NCBI GenBank assembly: GCA_003116975.1
Contig: BGKB01000042.1
Span: 1 to 64,000, forward strand
Source: Aurantiochytrium sp. KH105
Taxonomy: Eukaryota > Sar > Bigyra > Thraustochytrida > Thraustochytriidae
Direction: 5' to 3'
Length of the DNA stretch: 64,000 nt
Shown: piece by piece, positions 50,283 through 59,158 of the stretch
How the letters are laid out: every line of letters starts with the position of its first letter
Numbering within the stretch: position 1 is the stretch's first letter
The notes under the pieces: generated by a model
What the model was told of the DNA's origin: nothing
The model's input: the letters and a program-made list of their open reading frames with translations, nothing else
The model's database searches: none
Program-made: the position numbers and the translations under genes

Positions 50283-50941
50283 CACCAACGTTGCTGGTAC
50301 CAGAGATGCCTTACGAGTCGTCTTGCGCGAAGTTGCCTCCACCAGCATTGTATGCGCGTGATGAAGCTTAGAAACTTTGGAGTGCGCATACGAAAGAGTA
50401 GCCTTGGGTCCGTACCGCTTCGATCCAAAAAAAAACGCAAACGCTCCTTGTACGGGAGTCCCCGCGAGATCGCAGGATTCTGCACAAGACCACGTGGAAC
50501 CATGCGCGGATGATAGAGTTCTGCATCGCGAGTGCGCTCGGCCTCCCAGTAAGCAGCATCGCGTTCTCCGCTCAAAATGAACTCGTTGAGAATTGAAATG
50601 GGTCGGTCGTAGACAATATTTTTTTCACGTCTCTCGAGTTGATGATGTGAAGAAGCGAGTCGTCCACGCGCGCGCACTTCATGCTGGTGAACTTGATTTT
50701 TCTGTCCATCTACGTCTTTGATCCAGCCGCGTCGGAACGAGGGTACGTGTGAGATGCCGCGATTTCGCTTTCTTGCGAGCGGAAGATCCTTCTTTTGCCA
50801 TGAAGAACGGCGCACGGTCTGAGAGAGCTCTTCACGTTCATTACCGAGTATGTTTGCTGCCGCCAAAGCATTAGGCCTCACAATCTCGGGTTGCACGGGC
50901 CGCACGGCCGCGTACGACCTCCACGGCGTTGCACAATCCAT
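50282..50941 (-). CDS. Small basic IQ-motif protein, hypothetical
   Basis: 219 residues from ATG 50941 (MDCATPWRSYAAV). The open frame extends 66 codons upstream but only to a GTG, so either the start is here or another exon precedes it; a possible donor GTATCT lies near 51035. The sequence is basic and charged without hydrophobic segments. The last ~25 residues, FITRIQCWWRQLRARRLVRH, form an IQ motif (IQ-x3-RQLRARR), the usual calmodulin-binding helix. A second conserved-looking part is IVYDRPISILNEFILSGERD. Calcium/calmodulin or centrin binding is inferred only from the IQ motif. It is convergent with Pelota, 192 bp apart. Confidence 0.55.
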   Translation of the reverse strand: MDCATPWRSYAAVRPVQPEIVRPNALAAANILGNEREELSQTVRRSSWQKKDLPLARKRNRGISHVPSFRRGWIKDVDGQKNQVHQHEVRARGRLASSHHQLERREKNIVYDRPISILNEFILSGERDAAYWEAERTRDAELYHPRMVPRGLVQNPAISRGLPYKERLRFFLDRSGTDPRLLFRMRTPKFLSFITRIQCWWRQLRARRLVRHLWYQQRW

Positions 50942-51514
50942 GCCAGTGCCTTGTGGATTTGAAATGCATGCACCCAAGGATAATAAGATTGCTTTGACGA
51001 CGCTCAGAAGGAATTGAAGTGAAGATACAGATACCTGATTTCTTGCCCTATCGTAAGATCCAGACGCGTGAGCAACTAAACAACGCCGGCACCACCGTCG
51101 CCGTCGATGATATGGCCGACCACGCGATAGCGAACTCACAATCAGTGGCTCAGTGAGTCGCAGTGAGCCAGTTACAAAGCTTCGTCAGGCGCACACCTAA
51201 AGTGCATTCCTTGATGGTGTGAGACTTTGCCTTGGAGTTGGGGACCAAAGTTTTTGACTTTCTCTCACAGTCACTGTCAATACAAGCCTCGCAAAACAAA
51301 ACAAAAAATTGAATTTGACAAACTTGGAAAAGTAGAAAAACTTGAACTCAAAACGTTGTGCTTCTAATTATTTTAATTAATAAAAATAGACTTTGGCCTC
51401 AGCGCCGCGACGCAGACGCGGACTCGGAACATCGGAACATATGAAAAAAATTTAGAGTCGTAACGGATCAATTTCTTTGGTTTTACAGTTAGCTGGAGGG
51501 GCCAAGGCCGCGCT
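50942..51514. other. Intergenic, IQ-protein 5' flank and first GPCR 3' flank
   Basis: 573 bp, AT-rich toward the receptor gene (AATTATTTTAATTAATAAAA near 51366-51387), which probably marks its 3' UTR. An upstream exon of the IQ-motif gene could lie at about 51030-51140 but cannot be proved. Confidence 0.4.
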
Positions 51515-54500
51515 TTATTCGAAGACAGTGGATTCCTTCGTCGTGGCGACCTTTGTAGAGCCCACAACACCTGAACCTGTAGGACCATTGCCACGTGAAG
51601 CTTTCGAAGCCTTGGTAAGGACGGTGCCCCCCGCCCCTGAAGTCTCTGGTGCCCCAAAGACTGCAAAGTACATCTTGGGACAGAAGATGAGTGCAGTTGT
51701 GGAGAAATCGTTGAGAAAGATTGCAATGGCACGGATGAACATTGACGTCTCAGCGTCATCCGCAGTCAGAACAATGACAGGAAGTGCAAGCAAAAGAACT
51801 TGAAGGTTTCCGAGCATGGCAAGACTCAAATATTTCGTCTCTGCGAATACACCATTCATCTTGCGACACTTGTAGCTCAGGTACGCTCCATAGAAGAGAA
51901 GGGACAAATGGTAGACAGCGACGAGAGTGATAAACATCCGCGAGCTAGGGCTCTCGCAGGCGCCGTTCAAGGGATTCAACGTTGGGCGGACAAACTTGAG
52001 GGGATCTGTCACTGACCAAATGATAAGAATGAGCAGCTCCACGCAGAGGAGACCCGCCAGGGAAACGAGGGTTCTCCGCAAGGACACGCCTCGTGACTTG
52101 CGCATCTTTGCCGCATTCTTGAAGACCTTTGCCACACGCTGAAGCTTGACAATCATGCTGCAGTATGTGATGGCGAAGCCCAGCCCGTAAAACCAAGGTT
52201 GAGCCATGCAAGCCCAGTTCGCTGCATCGTTGTACCCATCCCCTGCAGCCGGGCCTTCGCTATCATCAATAGCCATGACGAAGATCGTGGTGGAAGACAC
52301 GATTGTGCCGACACCCACCAGAACAAGCAAGGCAGGCTGCGAGGCCTTGACGATGATGTGCTTGCGCATGAGACCCGTCCACACGATGCAAAAAAATGCA
52401 AAAACACAGTTCATGCTTGCAAGCACACGAGCAATTGATTTGACACTGCCGATGCCCTCCTTTTCTTCGTCCACTGCACAGCTCATGACCATGTCGTGCG
52501 TGAAGGTTGAATCGCATGTCTCGTTGCTCATGTAAGAATACATGGGCGTGAAGTAAAATCCACACTCGCATCTTGCAGGAACTCCATCAATGCTGTTTGC
52601 CTCTGTGCAATACGCATTTGCTGGACAGCCATCTGCACAGAGCGCAGGCGCTGGTGCGTCGACGTACATGATGAGCACGTAATACGTTTCTGCATTTCCA
52701 TCATCGACAGAAACCTGTCGCGCAGCCTGAACGACGACAATTTTCTCCATGCTGGTACCAAAGGCATCATTCCATGAAACCTTGAAGGCACCACCTCCCA
52801 CCTTAAAGGCGTTGAGACGTAGGTCAGCCTCAAAACTATTTCCCAGCGAAGAAACTGCTTCCACCTGCTGCACGAACTCCGTGTACAAGTGAGGGTCCGA
52901 TACGTTCCACGCTTCGTGCACAGCAGCATCGCCATGGGCCACAAGATTAAAGTCAGAGTCGAGGACAATAGGGAAAAAGTCGGGCGCTACCAAAACGCTA
53001 CCAGCGTTGATCTCTCCAAGAATGGAAGTCATCTCAGCATCCGAGCTTGCCAGCTGAATGCTTGTGACGATCTCGCCAATGAGCGCCCGCGCGTTGGTCT
53101 CGGAACACGGCGCCGAATACGCAGCGGAGCAGGCTTCCACCACTGGCGCGCGTTCACGGCGATAGCCGCCCACCAGGTAGTACTCCTTGTTGTCCTTGCT
53201 GATCTTGTTGACAAAGGCGACAAAGTTGCTGAAGCCCTCTTCACCAGGAAGTTCGACCCAGCCACCGCCTGCGTTGGCCTTTGCTTTCAGGTTTTCGTGT
53301 GAAGCGTCCACCTCACCAATGCGGCGTGCCGCAAAGGCGGCAGCCACACCTCCACCAACACGACTTGCGTCGACAGTGTCTGCCATGACGGTCTTGCTGG
53401 CGTAGTCGACAATGAGGACGCCGAAGCCGCCGGGCATGACAAACTCCTCCGATGTAGCATTGTTGATATCAACAAAGAGGTTATTGGCTTCGATCCGAGT
53501 GAGAACGTCGACTTCAGCATGCGCGGAAAGCGTGAGGACATTTCCAATGGCGCACGGCTCGCTATACTCGACAGAGCAGGTGCTGCACAAAGAGCTCGCT
53601 GCGGCTGGATCGCGAATGTGATTGAACCCTGCGCCAAAGTAGTAGTCATTCCCAAAGAGCTTAACTCCCGTCACGTAGCTGACTTTAACCTGGGCAGCTG
53701 CCGTTGAGGACACCGTCCAGTCGTACTTGGCCCATCCTCCGCCCCCAAGAGCTGCATCACGGAACTGCTCGTGCAGAACGGTGCCGTTCTGCTTGGTGAG
53801 GTCTGGAACAAAGAGAAGAGATATCTCATAGAGCGTCTGGCGGATCCAATCGGAACGAGTGTGAGCAAAGGCTCCACTTGTGAAGTCGTCTCCGAAACCG
53901 AACGCAAAAATGTACCAGCTTCCGTCACGATAGGTGTTGTCTCTCGGGAAAGTGATCTCATTCCAGACCTCCCGCAGCTCAGCGGGCGTCTCGGCGGCCA
54001 TGGCGCTGTACAGTACAGCGCCCACAAGCGACCGTACATTTTGAATGTTGCAGCGCCTGTTGACCGAGGTCGGACAGGCGTCGATGTCCATGCGGGGGAG
54101 AAGGCGATGAGCTAGACCCGCAAGAACGACGTACGAGTGTCCAAAGGCATCAACACCCTTCGCGTAGCCAAGAAAAGAAATTGGTTCGTCCGGATAGTCT
54201 TCAGAGACAAAGTTGAACTTGAACCAGCCGTCACTTTCTGCCGCTGACGCAGCGAGGATTTCGTCGGAAAGCCCATCCTGAACGGTGGAGACGCCGAGTG
54301 CCGCAGCCATTTCTTCGAGCGTCAGATTGCTGAACCCCGTTGCGTCGCGGCCATTGGCGACACAGCGCATCGTGTCCGCGTCGAAAATGAAAGGCGCGAA
54401 ACCGAAGCCATCGTCGACGTTGAAAGACTTGGTGTTGACAAGAGACGCGAACGCGCTAATGTTGGTTGCTGCATTTGCAAGAGCCTCGCTCGTGTCTTCG

Positions 54501-54706
54501 ACCATGCGATACACGTTATTGAAGGCGCAGGGAGTCGAATAACTAGCAGAGCATGCTGGAAAAGCAGGTGCGAGACGCTCATCGTAAAAGCGAACAGGTC
54601 GCTGCGCATCCGCGCTGCCTGTGGAATACGCGAGCAAGACGAGGAGTGCTGCAACGACTTGGCCTGTCGCACCGCGCCGATGAAGCCTCATGCGGGACGA
54701 GCTCAT
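51515..54706 (-). CDS. Class C GPCR with four Cache-like domains and an EGF-like module (copy 1)
   Basis: 1063 residues from ATG 54706; an ATG at 54691 is an alternative. A signal peptide (~1-35, hydrophobic VVAALLVLLAYS, ending SADAQ) leads to four tandem ~150-residue ectodomain units beginning at Cys ~52, 211, 377 and 526. Each opens with C-x7-C (CSASYSTPC, CPTSVNRRC, CSVEYSEPC, CSAAYSAPC). Units 1-3 have the Cache-like ending GGGW..YDW/GWFKF followed by strands (VKVSYVTGV..FGNDYYFGAGF). A Cys-rich EGF-like module (~685-725, CADGCPANAYC, CECGFYF) precedes seven membrane helices (~757-1013) of the class C type, with ACMAQPWFYGLGFAITYCSM and KLQRVAKVF as in GABA-B/metabotropic receptors. The cytoplasmic tail is short (~45 residues, Ser/Thr-rich). 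It should sense an extracellular small molecule; ligand and G-protein coupling are unknown. Confidence 0.9.
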   Translation of the reverse strand: MSSSRMRLHRRGATGQVVAALLVLLAYSTGSADAQRPVRFYDERLAPAFPACSASYSTPCAFNNVYRMVEDTSEALANAATNISAFASLVNTKSFNVDDGFGFAPFIFDADTMRCVANGRDATGFSNLTLEEMAAALGVSTVQDGLSDEILAASAAESDGWFKFNFVSEDYPDEPISFLGYAKGVDAFGHSYVVLAGLAHRLLPRMDIDACPTSVNRRCNIQNVRSLVGAVLYSAMAAETPAELREVWNEITFPRDNTYRDGSWYIFAFGFGDDFTSGAFAHTRSDWIRQTLYEISLLFVPDLTKQNGTVLHEQFRDAALGGGGWAKYDWTVSSTAAAQVKVSYVTGVKLFGNDYYFGAGFNHIRDPAAASSLCSTCSVEYSEPCAIGNVLTLSAHAEVDVLTRIEANNLFVDINNATSEEFVMPGGFGVLIVDYASKTVMADTVDASRVGGGVAAAFAARRIGEVDASHENLKAKANAGGGWVELPGEEGFSNFVAFVNKISKDNKEYYLVGGYRRERAPVVEACSAAYSAPCSETNARALIGEIVTSIQLASSDAEMTSILGEINAGSVLVAPDFFPIVLDSDFNLVAHGDAAVHEAWNVSDPHLYTEFVQQVEAVSSLGNSFEADLRLNAFKVGGGAFKVSWNDAFGTSMEKIVVVQAARQVSVDDGNAETYYVLIMYVDAPAPALCADGCPANAYCTEANSIDGVPARCECGFYFTPMYSYMSNETCDSTFTHDMVMSCAVDEEKEGIGSVKSIARVLASMNCVFAFFCIVWTGLMRKHIIVKASQPALLVLVGVGTIVSSTTIFVMAIDDSEGPAAGDGYNDAANWACMAQPWFYGLGFAITYCSMIVKLQRVAKVFKNAAKMRKSRGVSLRRTLVSLAGLLCVELLILIIWSVTDPLKFVRPTLNPLNGACESPSSRMFITLVAVYHLSLLFYGAYLSYKCRKMNGVFAETKYLSLAMLGNLQVLLLALPVIVLTADDAETSMFIRAIAIFLNDFSTTALIFCPKMYFAVFGAPETSGAGGTVLTKASKASRGNGPTGSGVVGSTKVATTKESTVFE

Positions 54707-56026
54707 TTGTTGCGTGAACGAACGGTGATTCAATTTTTGCCTTGCCTCGACGCGGAACAACGCCGTCGAAGCAACAAGCTTTGCCGCTTTGATTCCCAAA
54801 CTAAGTCTGACTTGCAATAAACCTGTCTCGGCCTCACAATTTATCGATTCTTTCACGAACGAAATGTTCGTGAAACGGATTTCGGTCCGAAAAAGTTTTC
54901 CTTTTCCCTCTTCACTGGCCAGCTGGACGAACTCACAGTTTTTGGCACTCTCTCGGCGCTACGTTGTTGTACCGTATGATGTGTAGGTGCGTGCCTCCGT
55001 CTCTCGGTGTCTCTCTGATTTCTCTTGATCTGCGTCCAACGACCCTCTTTTGGCTCAGGTATGGCAGGGGACACCGCTCGCGGGCGAGGCTTGCACCGTG
55101 TTTTCGCGGTTCACTGCGGGCACAGCATCTTGTTAGCAATGAGATCATCACTTCCTGGCCAAAGTTTCCGTTCGACCGTGAGCGCCACAGCCATTTTCCT
55201 GGAACGAGGCGTATCTACGCCCTCCTGCTAGCCACTCAGCTGGACTGAAGAACACGGAAAATCGGCCCGGGCCCGGAGCGCCAATTTGCCCCCGATTCCA
55301 AGAAAGGATCGCCTCCACGGAGCCACGGCCCAAGCGACCCACTCGGTGCATCCTTGGTTCCGTTGAACAGCCTGTCAGCGGCCTGAGCCTTACAGCCAGA
55401 CTCACTGTCAGACTGCCAGCCAGCATTCTCCCGTGTGCAGGCTGCAAGAAGATTTTTTGGAGGGTGGGTTGGGGGGGGGGGGGCGAGGAGAGCCTGCCAG
55501 TGCCGGTCTGCCTGACTCTGAATTTTCGCCATCTCCATGGCCACTGCGCGCGCCAGAATTGCACCATTGATGTGGCTGACTGTGAGACGAGAAACGGAGC
55601 GTCGGCCGATTGCCGGGTGCATTTGCATATAAAATGCAAAAAATGGAAGAATTCAATCGGAAACGGAACCTTTCCTTCTACCCAAAACGAAACGGTTGCA
55701 AGTCCAAGGCCTCCAAGCCTAAAGTATACACCACCCGCCCAAGCAGTGAGACAGGACTCGGAGGCCGCCACTGGCCGGTAAAATCATCGTGGAGTTCGCT
55801 GCAGCTGGCTGCCTTTGAGAAAGACTGACAGGTGGTCGGGATCGATCGAGACAACGGATTCAAAAACCAGGCAAAACCAGGCAATAGCAAATCAGAGAGG
55901 AGAGCGAGCTTGCAGTCAACATTGATTAATTTGAGTAAGGAGTAAGCTCGAGCTGCACTCGAGGGACGCAGAGCCTACTTCGCGTTAGGCATCGCTGCCG
56001 AGGAATTATAAAAAGGTGAAGAAGTT
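54707..56026. other. Intergenic between the two tandem GPCR genes
   Basis: 1.3 kb between same-strand paralogues, holding the promoter of copy 1 and the 3' end of copy 2. It contains a 12-G run (about 55471-55484), AT-rich stretches and a CAGGCAAAACCAGGCAA near-repeat (55867-55884). No gene or remnant of a third receptor is seen. Confidence 0.5.
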
Positions 56027-59000
56027 TTAACTTGGCGCAACAGCCGTAGTAACTGAGCCGTTCACAGAGGGAGTCGTTTGATTGATCGACTTGACCGTGG
56101 CGACGTTCGACTTGTTGTTCGACTTGCTGTGAAGCGCTGAAGTTCCTGTACCGGAGGAGTCGGGCGGGCCAAACATGGAAAAGTACATTTTCGGGCCGAA
56201 GATAAGCAGTGTCGTTGACAAATCATTCAGAAAAACGGCGATACTGCGAATGAAAATTGAGGTACCCGCATCGTCTGCCGTTAAGATGATGACTGGAAGC
56301 GCCAGCAACAGAACCTGAAGGTTACCAATCATGGCCAAGCTCAAGTACTTTGTCTCTGCAAAGACGCCGTTCACCTTGCGGCACTGGTAGCTCAAGTTTG
56401 CGCCATAAAAGAGGAGACTGAGATGGTAGGCCGCCAAGAGTCCGACGAAAGTTGACGCCAAAGGGCTCTTACACGAACCATTGAGAGGGTCCTCGTCAGG
56501 TCGCTCAAACTTGAGGGGGTCAATCACAGTCCAAAGCATGAGCAAGAGAACCTCCACCGAAAGGAGGCCGACCAAGAACATCAAGGTCACGCGGAGCGAG
56601 ACGCCCTTGACCTTTTTCAGCGATGCCGCGCTCTTGAACACCTTGGCGACTCGGCGAAGCTTTACAATCATACTGCAGTACGTGAGTGCGAATCCGAGGC
56701 CATAAAACCATGGCTGCGCCATGCAGGCAATGTTTGCCCGTGCGTTGGCCCCGCTGCCGGCAGGGCGACCGACGCTATCATCGATGGTCATCATGAAAAT
56801 TGTGCTCGACGACACCATGGTACCAGCGCCCACAAGGACAAGTAGCATTGGTTGCGAGACTCGAACGATGGTTGTCTTGCGCATGGCGATCGTCCACGTG
56901 ATGCAGATCAAGGCAACGCCAAGGTTCAGCGAGCCGAGGGCCTGGGCAATACTCTTCACGCTAAGGATCGACATTTTCTCCTCATCTTCAATGCATGTCA
57001 TTACGAGGGTGTTGGTGAAAGTGTTCGCGCACGCGCTTTCCTCCGTGCTGTTTTCATACTGCACAGTATAGTAAAAGCCGCACTCGCAGCGAAGAGGGAG
57101 TCCCGTGCCATGATCGACGCAATATGCGTTTTCCGGGCATCCCGCGGAGCATAAGGTCGGGGCTGGTTCGTTAGAGAACATGGTGAGCACGTAGTACGTC
57201 GATTCGGATCCGCTGGTGGTAGGGCGTTTGGCAGCCTGTACAAAGATCACCTTGCTGGTGATTGAGCCATACGCATCGTTCCACGCCACCTCAAAGGCCT
57301 CGCCTCCGACCTCGAAAGCCTTTGCACGAAGTGTCGCCTCGAAGTCGTTGCCGAGCGACGACACGGCTTCATGTTGCTGAATGTATGTGACAAAGGTCTC
57401 TCCTTTCACAGCGGTTTCCCAGTCGTCACGCCCTGCTGCGTCTTCGAGCGCAAGAATGGCAAAGTTTTCGTCCAGAACGATGGCATTAAAGTCTGGACCT
57501 ACATTATAGGTCTGGTCGAGAGGACTGTTGATAGCGGTCAAAAGTGTCTCGAGATCCTGGGCAGAAGATGCGAGCTGGATTTCAGAGACGAGGTGGCCGA
57601 TGAGAGCCTTTGCATTTACCTCTGAGCACTCGTGCGCGTAGTCCGCTGAGCAGTCTTCAACGATTGGTGCGCGATCCCGTCTGTAGCCGCTGAGCAAGTA
57701 GTATGCGCGTTCGTACTTGTTCACTTTGGTGACATAGCCTGCAAAGTCAGCAGCCATCCCATCACCCGGCAGAGCTATCCAGCCGCCACCTTGATTGGCG
57801 AGTGCCACGAGCGCGGCGTGCGATGTATCTGCGCTCGCGATCTCTCGGGCCGCAAAGGCTGCGGTGACGTCCTCTCCCCACGTTGTGTCGTCGAGGCTAT
57901 CTGCCATGACGGTTCGATTTTCCACATCGACGACCAAGACTCCAAAGTCGAGGTCCATGCGATAAGGGTCAGAGGCAAGCTCATCAAAACCTGTTTCTGT
58001 AACGGTGAGCAGCTCGACTTCGGCATGCGCGCTGAGCGATAAGGCGTTTCCAATAGCGCACGGCTCACTGTAGTTTGCGGAACATGTAGCACATAGCGCA
58101 GATGGTGTTGCTGGGTCCCGGGTATGCATAAATCCAGCGCCAAGATAGTACTGCTGGCCAAAGAGCTCAACACCGACAACAAAGCTCACCTTGACCTGGG
58201 TAGGGACCGACAAAAACCAATCATAACGGGCCCATCCTCCACCTCGTTGAGCAGCGTCGGAAAAGGCAACCTCGAGAATTGTTCCATTAAAGAAATCATA
58301 CTCCTCGAAAAGCTCATATGTTGTTAAACCAATCCAATCGGGGTTTGAATGCGCCACGAATATGTTTGTCCCGGATGGACCGCCCATTGAGCTCGAGAAT
58401 ACGTACCAACTTCCATCTACAAAAGTAGTGTCTTCTGGATAAGTCATCTCGGTCCAAAGAGCACGCAAATCAGCAGGCGTTCTAACTGAGAGCGCGTGCG
58501 AAAGTGCGCTGCCAACAAGGGACCGCACATTAGTAATACTGCAGCGCCGATTGACGTTGACAGGGCAAGCATCGACGTCCATACGCGGCAAGCTTCTCTG
58601 GGCCAAGCTCGCCATCACAACAAATGTCTCGCCAGCATCGTTCGTGGCCTCGCGGACGTACATGAGATGCCGGATGGGATCAGGAAAAACATCGTCCTCC
58701 GAGACAAAAGTGAACTTGAGCCAACCTGACCCTTGAGAACTCGTCACGGCCTGACGAATCTCGTCGGAAATCTCTTCTTGTTGAACGAGCGTAGAGGAGG
58801 CCATTGCAATCTTATCCAGCGTAAGCCCGTTGAAATTTGTATCTCGGCCGTTTGCGAGGCAGGCCATAGATGTTTCGTTGAAGATATAGGGAGTAAATCC
58901 AAAGTTCACGTTGTGTTCGCCTGCATCTACGTTCGCCAGAATCGACGCTGTGTTGGACGTCACTTCGATTCGCGCGACAAGGCTCTCTACGAGACGGTAC

Positions 59001-59158
59001 ACGTTGTTGAATGCGCATGGCGTGGCGTAGCTCGCAGAACATGCTGGAAAGATGGGCACGATTTGGTTGTCAAGCAGGTGAATCTCATCTTGTGCGCTCA
59101 CGCATGATGCTAGACAGGCTGCAAGTGCCGCCAGCACCAAGGCTGCTCTTTGCGCCAT
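56027..59158 (-). CDS. Class C GPCR with four Cache-like domains and an EGF-like module (copy 2)
   Basis: 1043 residues from the first ATG, with a clean signal peptide (MAQRAALVLAALAACLASCV, then SAQ). It has the same architecture as copy 1: four ectodomain units each opening C-x7-C (CSASYATPC at ~40, CPVNVNRRC, CSANYSEPC, CSADYAHEC), an EGF-like module (CSAGCPENAYC, CECGFYYT) and a class C seven-helix region (IACMAQPWFYGLGFALTYCS, KLRRVAKVFKSAASLKK). Long stretches are near-identical to copy 1, especially in the helices and in units 1 and 3 (CAIGN..LSAHAEV). The tail (~50 residues) is rich in Ser, Thr and Asn and shares no obvious motif with copy 1. Copy 1 lies downstream on the same strand, so the pair arose by tandem duplication. 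Confidence 0.9.
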   Translation of the reverse strand: MAQRAALVLAALAACLASCVSAQDEIHLLDNQIVPIFPACSASYATPCAFNNVYRLVESLVARIEVTSNTASILANVDAGEHNVNFGFTPYIFNETSMACLANGRDTNFNGLTLDKIAMASSTLVQQEEISDEIRQAVTSSQGSGWLKFTFVSEDDVFPDPIRHLMYVREATNDAGETFVVMASLAQRSLPRMDVDACPVNVNRRCSITNVRSLVGSALSHALSVRTPADLRALWTEMTYPEDTTFVDGSWYVFSSSMGGPSGTNIFVAHSNPDWIGLTTYELFEEYDFFNGTILEVAFSDAAQRGGGWARYDWFLSVPTQVKVSFVVGVELFGQQYYLGAGFMHTRDPATPSALCATCSANYSEPCAIGNALSLSAHAEVELLTVTETGFDELASDPYRMDLDFGVLVVDVENRTVMADSLDDTTWGEDVTAAFAAREIASADTSHAALVALANQGGGWIALPGDGMAADFAGYVTKVNKYERAYYLLSGYRRDRAPIVEDCSADYAHECSEVNAKALIGHLVSEIQLASSAQDLETLLTAINSPLDQTYNVGPDFNAIVLDENFAILALEDAAGRDDWETAVKGETFVTYIQQHEAVSSLGNDFEATLRAKAFEVGGEAFEVAWNDAYGSITSKVIFVQAAKRPTTSGSESTYYVLTMFSNEPAPTLCSAGCPENAYCVDHGTGLPLRCECGFYYTVQYENSTEESACANTFTNTLVMTCIEDEEKMSILSVKSIAQALGSLNLGVALICITWTIAMRKTTIVRVSQPMLLVLVGAGTMVSSSTIFMMTIDDSVGRPAGSGANARANIACMAQPWFYGLGFALTYCSMIVKLRRVAKVFKSAASLKKVKGVSLRVTLMFLVGLLSVEVLLLMLWTVIDPLKFERPDEDPLNGSCKSPLASTFVGLLAAYHLSLLFYGANLSYQCRKVNGVFAETKYLSLAMIGNLQVLLLALPVIILTADDAGTSIFIRSIAVFLNDLSTTLLIFGPKMYFSMFGPPDSSGTGTSALHSKSNNKSNVATVKSINQTTPSVNGSVTTAVAPS

